Assembly: GCA_022496185.1 (NCBI GenBank)
Contig: WTXG01000005.1
Span: 620,001-684,000, forward strand
Length of the DNA stretch: 64,000 nucleotides
Direction: 5' to 3'
From: Multifurca ochricompacta
Taxonomy: Eukaryota; Basidiomycota; Agaricomycetes; Russulales; Russulaceae
Positions 11,186 through 22,471 of this stretch are shown in pieces. The notes under the pieces were generated by a model. It did no database searches. It was not told the origin of the DNA and worked only from the letters and a program-made list of their open reading frames with translations. The position numbers and the translations under genes are program-made. Each line of letters starts with the position of its first letter. Positions within the stretch are counted from its first letter, which is position 1.

Positions 11186-12648
11186 CTATTCTATTGCTAT
11201 TGCTATCGACTCAAGGGGGTTGTCTAATCGCTTAGTCAGCGCATCTATCCGCTGCTCTAAACCTGCTACGTTCCCTTTCACAACCCGCCCATTCTCAACG
11301 AGGCTCCTTTCGACACCTTCTATTGCTTGGCTTAGTGCGTCCATGGCCTCGCGCGATTGACGCTGCTCTTCCTCCAAAGCGGACAGTGCGTTACTGAATT
11401 GTGCCGCAGAGGTATGTAGAGTTGCAAGTGTGCGCAAACGCGCAAGAATGTGGGGGATCTGTGGAAGAGCAGGGACTAGACGGGAAAGAGCTGGAGCAAG
11501 TTGCTCTTGGAGTGATGTGGGGAACGTGGCAGGCTCATTGGTGGTGTTACCGCTCTCTGTGGCGGTGGTGCGGCGGTGCTGTTGGTTTGCAGCTGCTAGC
11601 CGATCGAGGTCGGAGAGGAGTAACTTGAGACGGCGGGAGATGTTATCTAAGTGTCGAGGTTGCGCAAGCACCGTGAGCTGTGTGTTTAGCCTAGTGAGAA
11701 GTGGTAGAAGAGGCGTTGGCATCGCTGAGCTCTATGTGGGTGTCACCGCTCAGTACTTAACCCATGGGTCTGTCTGAGAAACTGGACTGGACATACTTCG
11801 TCAAGTGATGTGCTGGCTGAGCCTAAGAGCTTTTCCAGCTCCCCGACACGTCGATCGACATCTGCGATATCCTTGACGTCTCCACCTTTTGGAAATCCTT
11901 TGATTCCTTGCTAACACCGCTCCCGCTCTTCTCAGAAATATGGTCTGCTGGGGGAGCATCTTGTAGTACACCTTGGACCAGTCGCACTCGACCTTCGTGT
12001 CCCCCAGACAACTTCGAAAGACGGGCTTTTACATCAACGAGGCCCTTGAGAAGGTCCCCTGGGTCAATGTGACTCTGCTCACGATCTCGGGCAAGGTGAG
12101 GATTTGCGGGATCAGAGAGGTCCGTTTCCAGAGAGTTGAGTTCGGATTGAAGCAACTTTAGGCGGAGAGCAAGAGAAGGGGGCGTGTCGGGGACGGGGAC
12201 GGCGTGCGTGAAGGAGGATAACTATACAGAGATCGCTCGCGTGGCCCTACAACGCCAAATGAGTCGAAGGTATAAGATGAAGGAAGCTACAAACGTTTTC
12301 GCTCTGCATGCCTAAATCGTCTGCTAGCCTCAGCAGCATCAACCAAGCTGCTTTCATCGATTCCTTCTGTAGTACTAGCTTCAACTATCTTTTGTGATCG
12401 CGACGGAAGTCCCTCGTCGTCGCTCGAATCATTGTTCTGTACATCATTCAGTCCTGACTGTCTCATAGGGTTAATGAAAACTTACCTCATCATGGAGGGA
12501 TTGAAAAGTGTCTTCAGTCTCATAAACATCTTTGCCAGAAGAGTCCTATAATATCAGATTTCAGACTTAATCTGACTGGACCATATGACGGGGTAATGAG
12601 AGAGACACACACAATGTCTGGCAAGTTTGAGTACTTGTTAATGCTCAT
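11186..12648 (-). CDS. Dynamitin (dynactin subunit 2), with frameshift(s)
   Basis: Dynamitin is the p50 shoulder subunit of dynactin, which links dynein to cargo. Exons on the reverse strand are 12648-12613, 12545-12486, 12436-12295, 12246-11797 and 11731-11186. The N-terminus starts MSINKYSNLPDI, joins to DVYETED, then ASRRFRHAERKR. The C-terminal exon has the family hallmark LTRLNTQLTVLAQPRHLD and a long coiled coil, ~411 aa in all. Exon 4 is not open in one frame. It shifts at the five-base G run 12178-12182, where one extra base restores the frame. A second discontinuity at about 11885 can be explained either by another lost base or by a 59-nt intron starting GTACTA. The rest is well conserved, so I favour sequence error over pseudogene. 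Confidence 0.85.
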
Positions 12649-12747
12649 CGTGATGAAGAAAAAGAAATGAACGGAGTCACTGGTCGGCACGACCACACGA
12701 CCACACGACCACACGACCCGCGCGCGCGACTACAATTACAAAAAAAT

Positions 12748-12840
12748 CGTCACCTGAGCGATTCGAACACTCGCGGGCAAAGCCCAACCGCTTAATCTGC
12801 ATATAGCAGGCGATCCCGTTAACCACTCCGGCAAAGTGAC
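12748..12840 (-). tRNA. tRNA-Ser (anticodon GCT) with 11-nt intron
   Basis: The reverse strand folds as a class II tRNA. The acceptor stem GTCACTT pairs with AGGTGAC. The D-stem is CCG/CGG, the anticodon stem ATCGC/GCGGT, and the T-arm GAGTG TTCGAAT CGCTC. A long variable arm (TGGGC TTT GCCCG) marks serine. The anticodon loop CTGCTA...A gives anticodon GCT, which decodes AGC/AGU. The loop is interrupted after position 37 by an 11-nt intron, the standard place for tRNA introns. A run of six T follows the 3' end, a pol III terminator. Confidence 0.93.
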
Positions 12841-12966
12841 GTTACTGCACCTACTGTTATAATTAATATGTAGTATGTATTCAGCCGTGGGAAAGGTGGA
12901 TAGGCTCGTACTGGTATTCTACGGGGCAATGATTGAGAGAGAGAGTATACGGGTTGTCTGTCCCAG

Positions 12967-15900
12967 TTATGAAGGAAGCGGGTCCTTATCTTCACCTTCG
13001 CCCCCTAATATCGAAGTTCCTTTCTCGAACAAAAACGACACCGTGCCGCCAGGGACATCATTAACCGTCAAGTCGGTAGTTATTCCCAGACGTGAAATGT
13101 TGTCCAAATCGACGGCACCGAGCAGAGATGATACGCGACTCTTTGACGAATTGCCCGCCGAGACTACTCGCTCTGGTGAAGATAGTGATTGATGAAGTAA
13201 ACCACGGAGGATATCATCATGCACACGCTCGCCGGCGTCTGGCTTCAGGCAATTGACATGAGTCCATTCACCCAGTGCGGCGAGTTCTGCCTTCTTCTTT
13301 TTCAAGTACTAGCAAAAGAACGTCACACGTCATATCATTGTTCCCTGTACCAGCAGAGAACGTGCTTACTGCCCTATCCATCTTCTGAGAGCGGGCAGTC
13401 TTGAGTTGTGATGCCACGACAAAGCCGGGTGCAGTGTCTACATTGCCCCTCCTGCCATCTTCTAACACGGTGTCTGCTATCAACTCGGCATCACCATCTT
13501 CTGGCATTCCGATACGGTCGCAGGGGCAGTCTAAAAGGTCATGGCTGTGGCATGCAGTCCCGGGGTGAATGGTAAAGATGTCGCGCAGCTGTAAATGCTC
13601 CGGTCAACCAATGCCTAGAAATTTCAACCTTGTGGCTCTTACCTCTTTGTGGGTAAATGAGTCGGTCTTGGAGTCGGTCTTGCCCTAGCGCGGAAGCTCA
13701 ATTAGAATGAAACTAGGACAATTGTTTTGGGGAGGGTATTCACATCTCCAATCAGTGCTGTGGCCGAATAGAAGTAAGTAACTTCGCCTAGTGGATGGGA
13801 AGAAAAAACATACTACTACTCAGGCCTAGCTTGGTGACTTGACGCTGATAGATTTTCTCTGCGCCAGTACACTCCTGTCAAGTGTTGCGTCCCCACAAGC
13901 CGAAGAAGCTCACCATCAATAGTTCCTGCAGTTAGAAAGCGGTATATATAGACACTCCGTTTCTGCCCGTCACTATGGCAAAAGTCAGCTATGAACATAT
14001 CAACAAAAGCCCCTAACAGACCGATGAATACGAGCCATCGACTGAAGGTCATGACTAAAAACTGAGGCGTAAGTGGATTTTCACTCGACGAACAAAGTGT
14101 CACACCTTGGGTTCCAGTCGGAATCAATGAGGCACAACCTTGAAGCGCCGATGAGATTGAGTCCGACACCACCCGCTTTCGAGCTGAGGAGGAATACGAC
14201 TACGGCAGAAGATCCGTGGGCTGGTAGCACCAAAAAAAGCCAACAGACGCACAGCAACGTCCTTGTGAAGATTTGTTAAACACGCTCACGTGCTCAGATC
14301 TTTTGGCTGCAGGCGTCGAACTAAACACACAACCGAGTTAATGTTCTTGTAATTAGTTAGTCAAGTTAAGCACAGAACAATCACCCGTCCAACCGGAGGT
14401 AGCTATAAGAGATCTTCTTGCAAAATGCTTCTACTATGTTGAGAGTTGACGTGTAATGTGAGACAATAATGCACTTCTCGTCCGTATGCTGCACAGCTAT
14501 CAATGCATGCAGAGAAACAGGTAAAGTGTCAATGACGGACCATTTTAATCGCACGGAGGAGGTTCGCCAGAGCCGTCAGTTTCCCTGGTTCATAACAAGT
14601 TAAACGCCAGTATGAGCAACTGGGTGTGAGGCAAACCGCTTAATGCTACGTCCTCTACTCGAGCACGCTCTGGCAGAAGTTTTACTGCCTCCTCAACGAC
14701 CGTTGTTCTTTCAACATTGTCTAGCCCCTGGCCGATCTTTTCCTTCGCTTTATCTGCAACAGCCTTGAGAAGGATTGGGCTGTTGCTTATCTTGGTAAGG
14801 ATATTTATCAATGCAAGCGATTCAGCCGTGGAATATTCGATGATATTGTCCAGACGGTCTGGGTTCAGGATCTTGGCGAATATTGACAGCTGGAGTGCGG
14901 TTGGAGTGACAAAAACAACATATTCGTCTGGAATGTATCTTAGTAAAGCACGTTAGTTTACCTTGCTATGTCGATGCTTACATTTTGGTGGCAGGAAGCT
15001 TTTCAGGATTCCTGCGTCTCGGCGGAGGACAAAGCTGCGAGATATAGCGAGTAACTAAAAGACGGGAATTGACCTTCACCACCATACGAAGAAGACGGGA
15101 GTTACCTGTGCCGACCGACTCTCGCCTAATTCCGCTTCTTTCGCGGAGCACCCCGGTTCTCGACTACGGATGATGGGCATCTCGTACACACGGCGAAAGG
15201 TAGTGTAGTCATCTGCGAGATAGTTAGCAAGATAGCCAGATAAGAGGTAAGTCCAACCTAATAAGCCGGGATTGCAAAAATCTGCCTAGACAATTATTGG
15301 AGCCGATGTCAATCAAAATCCTACTGGACGAGGTTTTTTTACCATCGCGTGAAACTCGCCGAGATCATTCTGAATCGGTGTTCCAGAGAGTATGATCCTT
15401 CTTGGAGTCTTCAGCACCACAAACATGGATGATGTCTTGTTACTGGCGGACTTGAGGCGGTGGCCTGTTGTTTGCTCAGCATACATAATCACAGTCAAGT
15501 CAACTGATAAATTACGCGCCTTCATCGGCGATAATGAGGCCAATGGGTGGGCTAACCAAGACGTCGTTAAAGTGGGCAATTAGGATGAAGATCTGTGCTT
15601 ACTTGCAGTAAACCAAATCGCCGCTGATTGATGAGCAGCTTAGCTGATCTGAAGACAAAATAGACTCTCATCAACTTACACCACGGTGCGTAGTCGCTCG
15701 TAACCTATGACAAGGACTTGGTGAATTTTCCTACGGCAATCAACTTAACAAAACCGTAGCTATGAGGATCGGATAAACAAACGAGTTGGTAAACAGCCTG
15801 ATGGCCGTCTTCCCCTTGTCTCCGGTAAGCACCCCGATACGGTCACGTCCCAACCTATTGACGGTCGGCACTGGTTCACAACCATTATACAAGGAACGTG

Positions 15901-17916
15901 CCATTTGTGAAACTCGCTCTTCCAATTCTAAGGCGGCTGTATAAGTCGAGATCAGCAGTTAACTAAATTGCACTCACATTGACGAGGGAGACTGGGCACA
16001 CGATAAGCACCTTCCCAACAACGGGACCCGCACCTGCATATGGGTTCTGCTCTGCAAAGTAGTCAGCCACAAAGCAACCAAAGCTGATGACGACGCGCTC
16101 AGTAGAGTCCAAATGAGGGTAATCGTCTGAAACGGGATCAATTGGGAAATGAGATCCGTCAAGTTGCCGTGCTGACCTGAAGGGTTTTCCCCAATCCCCT
16201 TTAATGAGCAAACACTATCAACATAGGTGGCCGCCGTGGAAGCGGGAGGTCATACATTTCATCAGCAAGGATGCAACCCTGGCCTTCGTGCCTTCGGAGT
16301 CCCATAACACACTCATACATAAACTTGACGCCTGTGATTGTGAGAACTGTCCAAGCCCCTTGAATAGAAAAGAAAGCAAACCTTCGACCTGGTGCGGTCT
16401 CAACCGGCGCGCCAGGATTGGGTCTATGACCACAGGGACGATCGGTAAAGACCTAGATGTTTCTGAGAAGAACACTTGAGTGCGGCGCCATGGGGCGAGC
16501 TCACTTTTTATTGAATCGATTAGATTGTTCTTCGGTAGGTGATTTCATTACGACAGCGCCTTCAGCTTTGGGATCATACCTAGATCACTGAGATGAGCAA
16601 GAAAGGAGGTCCCATCTCTATCCGTGCCGGCTGGCGCTCACAAGGAACTATTCGGTCTTGACTTGGATGCGGGTTTTGCGTAGAATGTTGTCGGCGGAAT
16701 GAACCTCATTCCCGATGAAGTAAGGTTTCTGATAGGCGTGCTGCTTTTCCCTGCGTAACTGGCACTGAGTGGAGCATCAGGAGTTTTCTCCATTAGTTGG
16801 ATTTCCTCTTGCTCGTCTTCTGTATTTTGAGACGTCCCAGTGATTTTGGGGAATTCGGATTGAGATATACAGGTATCCAGCTCTATCTCCAAGCCGCCGA
16901 TGAATATCTTCAGTCCCGATGTAAGGTGTAAGTTTTCGAAGGCCTTTCGCCCGAGACTGTCCAGTAAAATTATTGATTTGAACAGAGGGAGTGGGGATAT
17001 CCAGGCACATTTTACCATGCTCAGAGACAAGAATAAGGACTGCTCCTTGAATAGTAATATAGGCGTCCCCATCCCAAGTCTTATGCTTCTTGTGCTGGGG
17101 CTTTCTCCTGATGAACATGGTCGTCAACTTTGAAAATAGGGAAGAAGAAGGAGTGCTACCAGTTAGCGGTCCAGTATAGTTGAGCGTCGCCACTACCCTC
17201 CAATCGCTCCTTTGATGACTGCGCTGCTGGTCGTGACAGTAGATTAACAGGCTCCAACTCAATGACCTTTTTCGGAGAAACAGAACCTCTAGGCGAAGTT
17301 GGAAGGCGAACCGGAGATGGATTCAACGCTACTGGCTTCAACGGAATAAATTGCCTTGAAAGAGCAGTGGAATTCGTCAATGGGGGTAGTGGTGTATCAA
17401 GTGCACCCCCTCGAACTTGAATAAAACAAGTTCCAGAAAGATATTCCGAGGGTTGCATGACACGATCAATCTCGAGTTCCTTATTTCCCAGTTTCAGTTG
17501 GACACCTTCCTCAAGGACATCGAAACCAATATTGCCAGTGGTAAGTCTAGAACATCATTCTCAGCTCAGGGAAACAGGAAAGAAATCCAATGCATACATG
17601 CGACCTTCCAGATCCATGAGAACAGCCTTCGGCCGAGTGACGACAAGGATACCATCCCCCTCCCATGTCTTGTGTTTTTTAGCCTGAGGGGCCCTCCTTA
17701 TATTTCTCATTCAGTGGCTGCTACGCAAGCCTTGAAGGACACCTACCATTGAACCATCCAATACCGCGTCCCACCGCGTGATGTGGATGACTCCGGCAGC
17801 GCTGTTCCCACACTTTGTTTTTTGCTGCTAGATACTTCTGGCTGCTCTAGTTCATGTATTTTTCGCTTTTGCGTGTGAGACCCATCTGTGGGAAGGGGAG
17901 TCAGGAAAGACGGCAT
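12967..17916 (-). CDS. Rdh54/Rad54B-type SNF2 recombination translocase
   Basis: This Swi2/Snf2 translocase acts with Rad51/Dmc1 in recombination. There are 32 exons on the reverse strand: 17916-17747, 17696-17598, 17546-17160, 17107-17009, 16956-16642, 16579-16505, 16452-16382, 16331-16256, 16198-16177, 16126-16099, 16051-15978, 15927-15902, 15854-15783, 15730-15682, 15643-15603, 15551-15520, 15464-15343, 15285-15258, 15212-15106, 15054-14982, 14927-14637, 14584-14541, 14488-14385, 14320-14253, 14199-14106, 14054-14022, 13972-13914, 13858-13814, 13757-13744, 13684-13643, 13588-13370, 13308-12967. All phases close, giving 1106 aa. Motifs are [18 protein letters not shown], Walker A ADEMGLGKT (~431), ADEGHRLKS (~544), [22 protein letters not shown] and ARIHRDGQKR. 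The N-terminus carries two copies of a YW..W-R-PQ-KKHKTW-GD module. Three introns are GC-AG. Confidence 0.95.
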
Positions 17917-18266
17917 CGACGTCGTCTCTGCTGAGGAACTACAATCGAGAGTCTGTCTTCTAGAGGGAGTGTGCGCACGCAGCCCGGAGCCCGGACCGCA
18001 ACGAACTCATTATTACAAATTTATACCCTCGGCGGAGGAATAATGCCTCGCTAAACGGCACTCGACACCCTGTTTCGAACGAACACCACCGCACGCCTTC
18101 CATTCTGGCTCTTCCGTGTTTGATACATGCGCCCTGGGCGTCGCTGCTTCTCGGATCCCATGAGTCGTTTACCATAATGCGATCGGAGCATGGAACTCAT
18201 GACAATATCTGCATTCCGACGGTGGGCCAGCTGCATTCAAGCGCCTAACGCACCAAGAGATTAAGG

Positions 18267-18718
18267 TTATTTGGATTCGAGACTGCTTGCCCCCCATCTT
18301 GGCGCAGGAACACCATACACGCTGCCCAGACTGCGGTTCAAAAGGTTGATGTTGATACCAATGAAGCGCTCAATAGCCAGTTTGGTACCAATTTCAAGTC
18401 CAGCTGTAAGGAAACTTTCCGGCCGGCACAATCGCAGCAGTGATCTATCCTACTCGGTATCTCTGCTTTGGCAAATGCTTTGCTGAGAAAGCAAGAAAAT
18501 TAGGACGTTAGAACTCAAAAGCTAGGAAGTAGACTCTTCTGTGTCCGATTCATTGTATATGAGACAGTGTCGTAGAATTACACCTTCCTTCCTAACGTAG
18601 AGCTCACGCTACCATCGTTCGGCTGACGAACGAGATGGGGGCTTGCGCCAGCCTTGTTCGCCAATCGAACAGCCACGACTGGCGAATGCGGGTAAATAAC
18701 TTCATATTCTTTCCCCAT
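18267..18718 (-). CDS. Possible small unknown protein directly after the amidohydrolase stop
   Basis: Three exons (18718-18582, 18482-18454, 18403-18267) with GT-AG junctions and closing phases give 100 residues, starting MGKEYEVIYPHSPVVAVRLA and ending in APRWGASSLESK. The ATG lies only 5 nt beyond the stop codon of the upstream amidohydrolase on the same strand. I recognise no family. The middle part contains TGLEIGTKLAIERFIG, which looks like a folded helix. It could be a separate gene, an extra cistron on the amidohydrolase transcript, an alternative last-exon set or chance. The first intron (99 nt) is longer than usual here. Confidence 0.35.
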
Positions 18719-18723
18719 CGCAG

Positions 18724-21372
18724 TTAGATGCGTCCATACACCGGGCGGCCATCGATTGCCGTGGCAAGGACTTTAGTGCTGAGGATCTCTCTTTCTGGAA
18801 TAGTCATGATGTCCTTTGATAACACGACGAAGTCCGCGCGCTTTCCAGGTTTAATGGACCCCAAGGTGTCCTCACTTAACGATGCCCATGCGGGGTCTAG
18901 CGTCATGCCTGACAGAGCAGCGGTTTTCAACGGCCTCGCCCGTAAAATAGACTGGTGTTACAACATACCTTGCAGGGCCTCTTCCCGCGTGAGGCGTTGT
19001 TCGGGGAACCTGCAGCGGCTTAGTGAGGATATTCATGCATAGCTCAAGAGGAAGGCCTACCATCCCCCCGGACCATGAGGAGAAGTGCCATCGGTCGCAA
19101 GTCGCGTGATGGCAGCAAAAAACCCGGACAGGGGATTCATATCTTCAACGGGCGCATCCGAGCCGAGCGTAAAGCGTGCACCATAGTCAATAATGTCGCG
19201 GAATGCGTAAAGCAACTTCACACGTTCTGGACCCTGCGGGGTGTGAGCGGCGCAGGATAACTCTCGAACGCCTTAAACACACCAGACGATCTTCGGCGAA
19301 GTGCATATCGCTTATTCTGGCAGTGTCCAACACGCTCAGTCATACGTGGGATCCGTGGCATAACATAACTCACGCATGGGTTGGCTGGACACTGGCAATA
19401 ACTAGATTGCCCCTTTTATCAACGTCGGCCCATGCAAAGATCCATGCCACCTACCGCCGAGCTTGGCAAGGCGCGCCATATCCGCATGTGTAATAACCTG
19501 AGCGTGCTCAAGGCGAGGTCGAAGGGCAGTCACATTAATGCCCTCAAGTGCAGACTCAAATGCGTTGAGGACAAGAGTATTTGCTCTGTCGCCAACGGCA
19601 TGGATGTTCTGGAAAAGGAGCCAGACTTTAGAAGAAGACAATGATTATGTACACCCTTACTGTTTGCCAACCGTCCCTTAGGAATCTGTGAATATTGGTT
19701 GTCAGAACCTCTTGATCGATTCTCATGAGGCCCATTGTGCTGGGGTTGTCAGCATAGGGCTCATGTAGCTAATAACGGCCGTAAGCCATAAACCGAAGTC
19801 AGACTTAAATTGGACTTACAGCTGCCCCACCAGATCGCAGAGCGCCTGAATGATATTAGGGCAAATAATTCACGTAGCGAAGAACACATACCATCTCCGA
19901 ATATTTTGACGCTCCGCGCCGTAAACCGACCATTGGCAGCACCGATAATCGGCTTAACCTTATCACCCCAATACTCGGCGTTCTCGTCGAAATGTGTCAT
20001 GCCATATATTCGAATCTAAATGGGCATTAGTGAAGGAGCCGCGGAACATTTACAAGAACACACAGGCAATTTGTCTTTTTCGGCCAGCCTGACAGAACTC
20101 AGACATTGCTCGGATCGTTAAATGGAGGATTGCTCACGATTTGAAAAATTCCAGGGAGCTCGGATCGAAGCCGGCGTCATGAATGGATGTAAGACCATGC
20201 GAGATAGCATCATCTACAACCAATTTGAAGCGCTTTTCAAGGTCCCTATGTGTAGGCGGTGGGACGGTGACGAGAAATTGTGCATTATCAAGAAAGACAC
20301 CTGAAACGTACATCAACATCCTGTCAAGAACAGGTACAGGGTGACATTACCTGTAGGCTTGCCAGATGCATCGCGTACTATGACACCACCCTCCACACTC
20401 TCTGGGAGAGGAGAAATTTCTTCAAGGACTTTTGAATTCACCCAGACCGCATGACCATCCTTGGCCTCCAGGACTACCCGATGCTGTCGCACAACGGGAT
20501 CAGAGTCTAGGTCTGCCTAATTAAAGCGTTGTGTTGTGTGCGTGATGTAGCCGCCAAGAACGAGTCGTGGCTTACTGCAGTAGGGAACCCCAGCTCCGCC
20601 CACTTGGTGTGATCCCAACCCCAACCCTCTACAAATTTCAGGGGATCTTGCTTAACGTCTTCGTCGGATAAAATAAACTGGCGAACCAAGGCAGTGGCGG
20701 CTTTGACAGGTTAATTTAAACTCAACAAATCACGAGAAGTTGAATTCACCTTTTGCACTCCGAGCGCTCTCCAGGGGAATGAGCCGGCTTGCGCCGTACT
20801 CCAGCATGTGTGCATGCGAGTCTAGATGTAATATTCCGATTAGATGGCAATTACATACCGACCATTCGCTTCGAGCGCTTACCACTCATGCCGGGAATAA
20901 TAATTGATCCCGATTCGATGAACCTAGTTACCAGACGGGGTTTTGGATGTGCGCGCTTAATCGCTGCTTCAATGGCAAGGATGGATGATTCCCATCGACG
21001 GTGCACTTCGTCTAACATGGCTTTATGGTATGCAAAGGACAAAACTGTGTGGCTACATACCCATGGCGCCAACATCTATAATGTATGATCCCTGAACAAC
21101 CATGCATTGTGCGCGAGGGTAATCAGGATCGACAGTGTAAACATAAGCGCCGGAGCGAGAGCAGATAGCGTATGCATCTGGGAGAGGCGTACGCTCCTGC
21201 TTGCTGACATAGGCGAGGCAGAGTATGGAAAAGATCGCAGATGAAGCGTAGAGAAGGCGGGTCAACAGATGCGTTCGAGGTGCTGAGACGAAGAGGCGGA
21301 ATAACCATCAGCGGCCTTTTTTGCGACAAATTTCGGGGATGATGACTGGGAACGGAAGCGCAGATCTGTCAT
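18724..21372 (-). CDS. Membrane-anchored YtcJ-type metal-dependent amidohydrolase
   Basis: This is an amidohydrolase-superfamily TIM-barrel enzyme of the YtcJ/N-substituted formamide deformylase group; the substrate is unknown. Exons on the reverse strand are 21372-21354, 21282-21061, 21020-20883, 20821-20750, 20700-20576, 20516-20351, 20300-20138, 20088-20064, 20015-19892, 19845-19820, 19768-19661, 19608-19455, 19401-19374, 19316-19283, 19233-19061, 19009-18969 and 18908-18724 (600 aa). A hydrophobic segment (SSAIFSILCLAYV) near residue 20 suggests a signal anchor. Then come the metal-binding DSHAHML, GWGWDHTKW, NIHAVGDRAN, FTLGSDAPV and the C-terminal SIKPGKRADFVVL. The first small exon is inferred; without it the frame has no upstream ATG. 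Confidence 0.88.
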
Positions 21373-22471
21373 GGCGCTGCGCCAATGGACGAGAAATAAG
21401 AGGGCGGAGACGTGTAGAGAGAGGGAAGGGTCGAACCTGGTATTTATGCAAAAAAAAAGTCTGAGAAATTGCTCCGGGAGGAAGGTTTAAATTGCATTAT
21501 TTCAAGCAGGCTCACCGGGGGTCAATCCATCAAACAAGCGCTCAAAAGGCGCCGATGAAGGGGGGAGGGAATGGTTGATGACCCACAGAGTCAGGAGAGC
21601 CAGCCAGTCTCAGATGCTGTCTGTGCCGCGTTCCTTCCATGATGGGCGTCTGACCATGGCTCAGCATGATTCCGAGCGCGGCCGAGGGATATTAAACTTT
21701 TACTGACCATGCGTCTTGCATGCCTCAGGGAGCGATTCTCGCCCGAGCAGACGTGCCGCCAACCGTGCCGCTGACTGTCTCGATTCTCCTCCCAAAGAAT
21801 ACCGTTGTCTCACGTCAAATTTCCCGTGGTGTTACGTATTGTGCTTCTGGATGTAGCACAGCGCCAATAATGAGCGTTCATGCCATAGTTATTGCGATAA
21901 TCTCGACACATCCTTCCTGCGCTGATCCGAGGAGTTGACTGAGCTCGGAGGGCTCTCGAAATGGTAAGTTTACAAGTCAGAATTTGGCGTACTGTGTTTG
22001 AAGTTCGGGATCAACCCGAAGTGAAACTTCAAGATGATATAGATAAGCGCAGGCAGTAAAGGAATTGAAAGAAAATAAAAATAAATTTGAGAGCATGGCG
22101 GGAATGGCGACTTGCTACCATGGGGATTTGCTCTACTCACCGACAAAGGCGCTCATAAGGATAGTGATGAGTGTTAATGATGGGTAATAGCCGTAGCCGT
22201 ATAACCCGTGTAGCCGTATAGCCGTGCGCGTAGCCAGCGCACGTGGTTATTTCCTGTTGTTATTCTCTTCTTTCTCGCTCCTTTCTTTCCTTTCCTTTCT
22301 CCTCGCTCTCACCCCCTCACTCCTCGCCCCGCCCCGCCCCGCCACCCGCCACGCCACATCGGCCACGCATACACACGCCACACATACACACGCATACACC
22401 TACACCCACCCACACACTCGCCCTACTACCCCCTTAACAACTTACTTCCCCCCTCCCCCCCTTCTTTATTT
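21373..22471. other. Intergenic region, divergent promoters
   Basis: About 1.1 kb lies between the divergent amidohydrolase and HRD1 genes. I see no convincing gene. The HRD1-proximal part has short repeats of TAGCCGTA (22186-22236), a CCCCG tract (22325-22345) and CACA/TACACC-rich sequence (22365-22425), all likely promoter or 5'-leader sequence. Confidence 0.5.

Noticed and set aside
21262..21372. Frameshift at the amidohydrolase N-terminus
   Set aside because: A 71-nt intron (21353-21283) links the ATG at 21372 to the anchor segment in phase; the complete model then has a whole number of codons.
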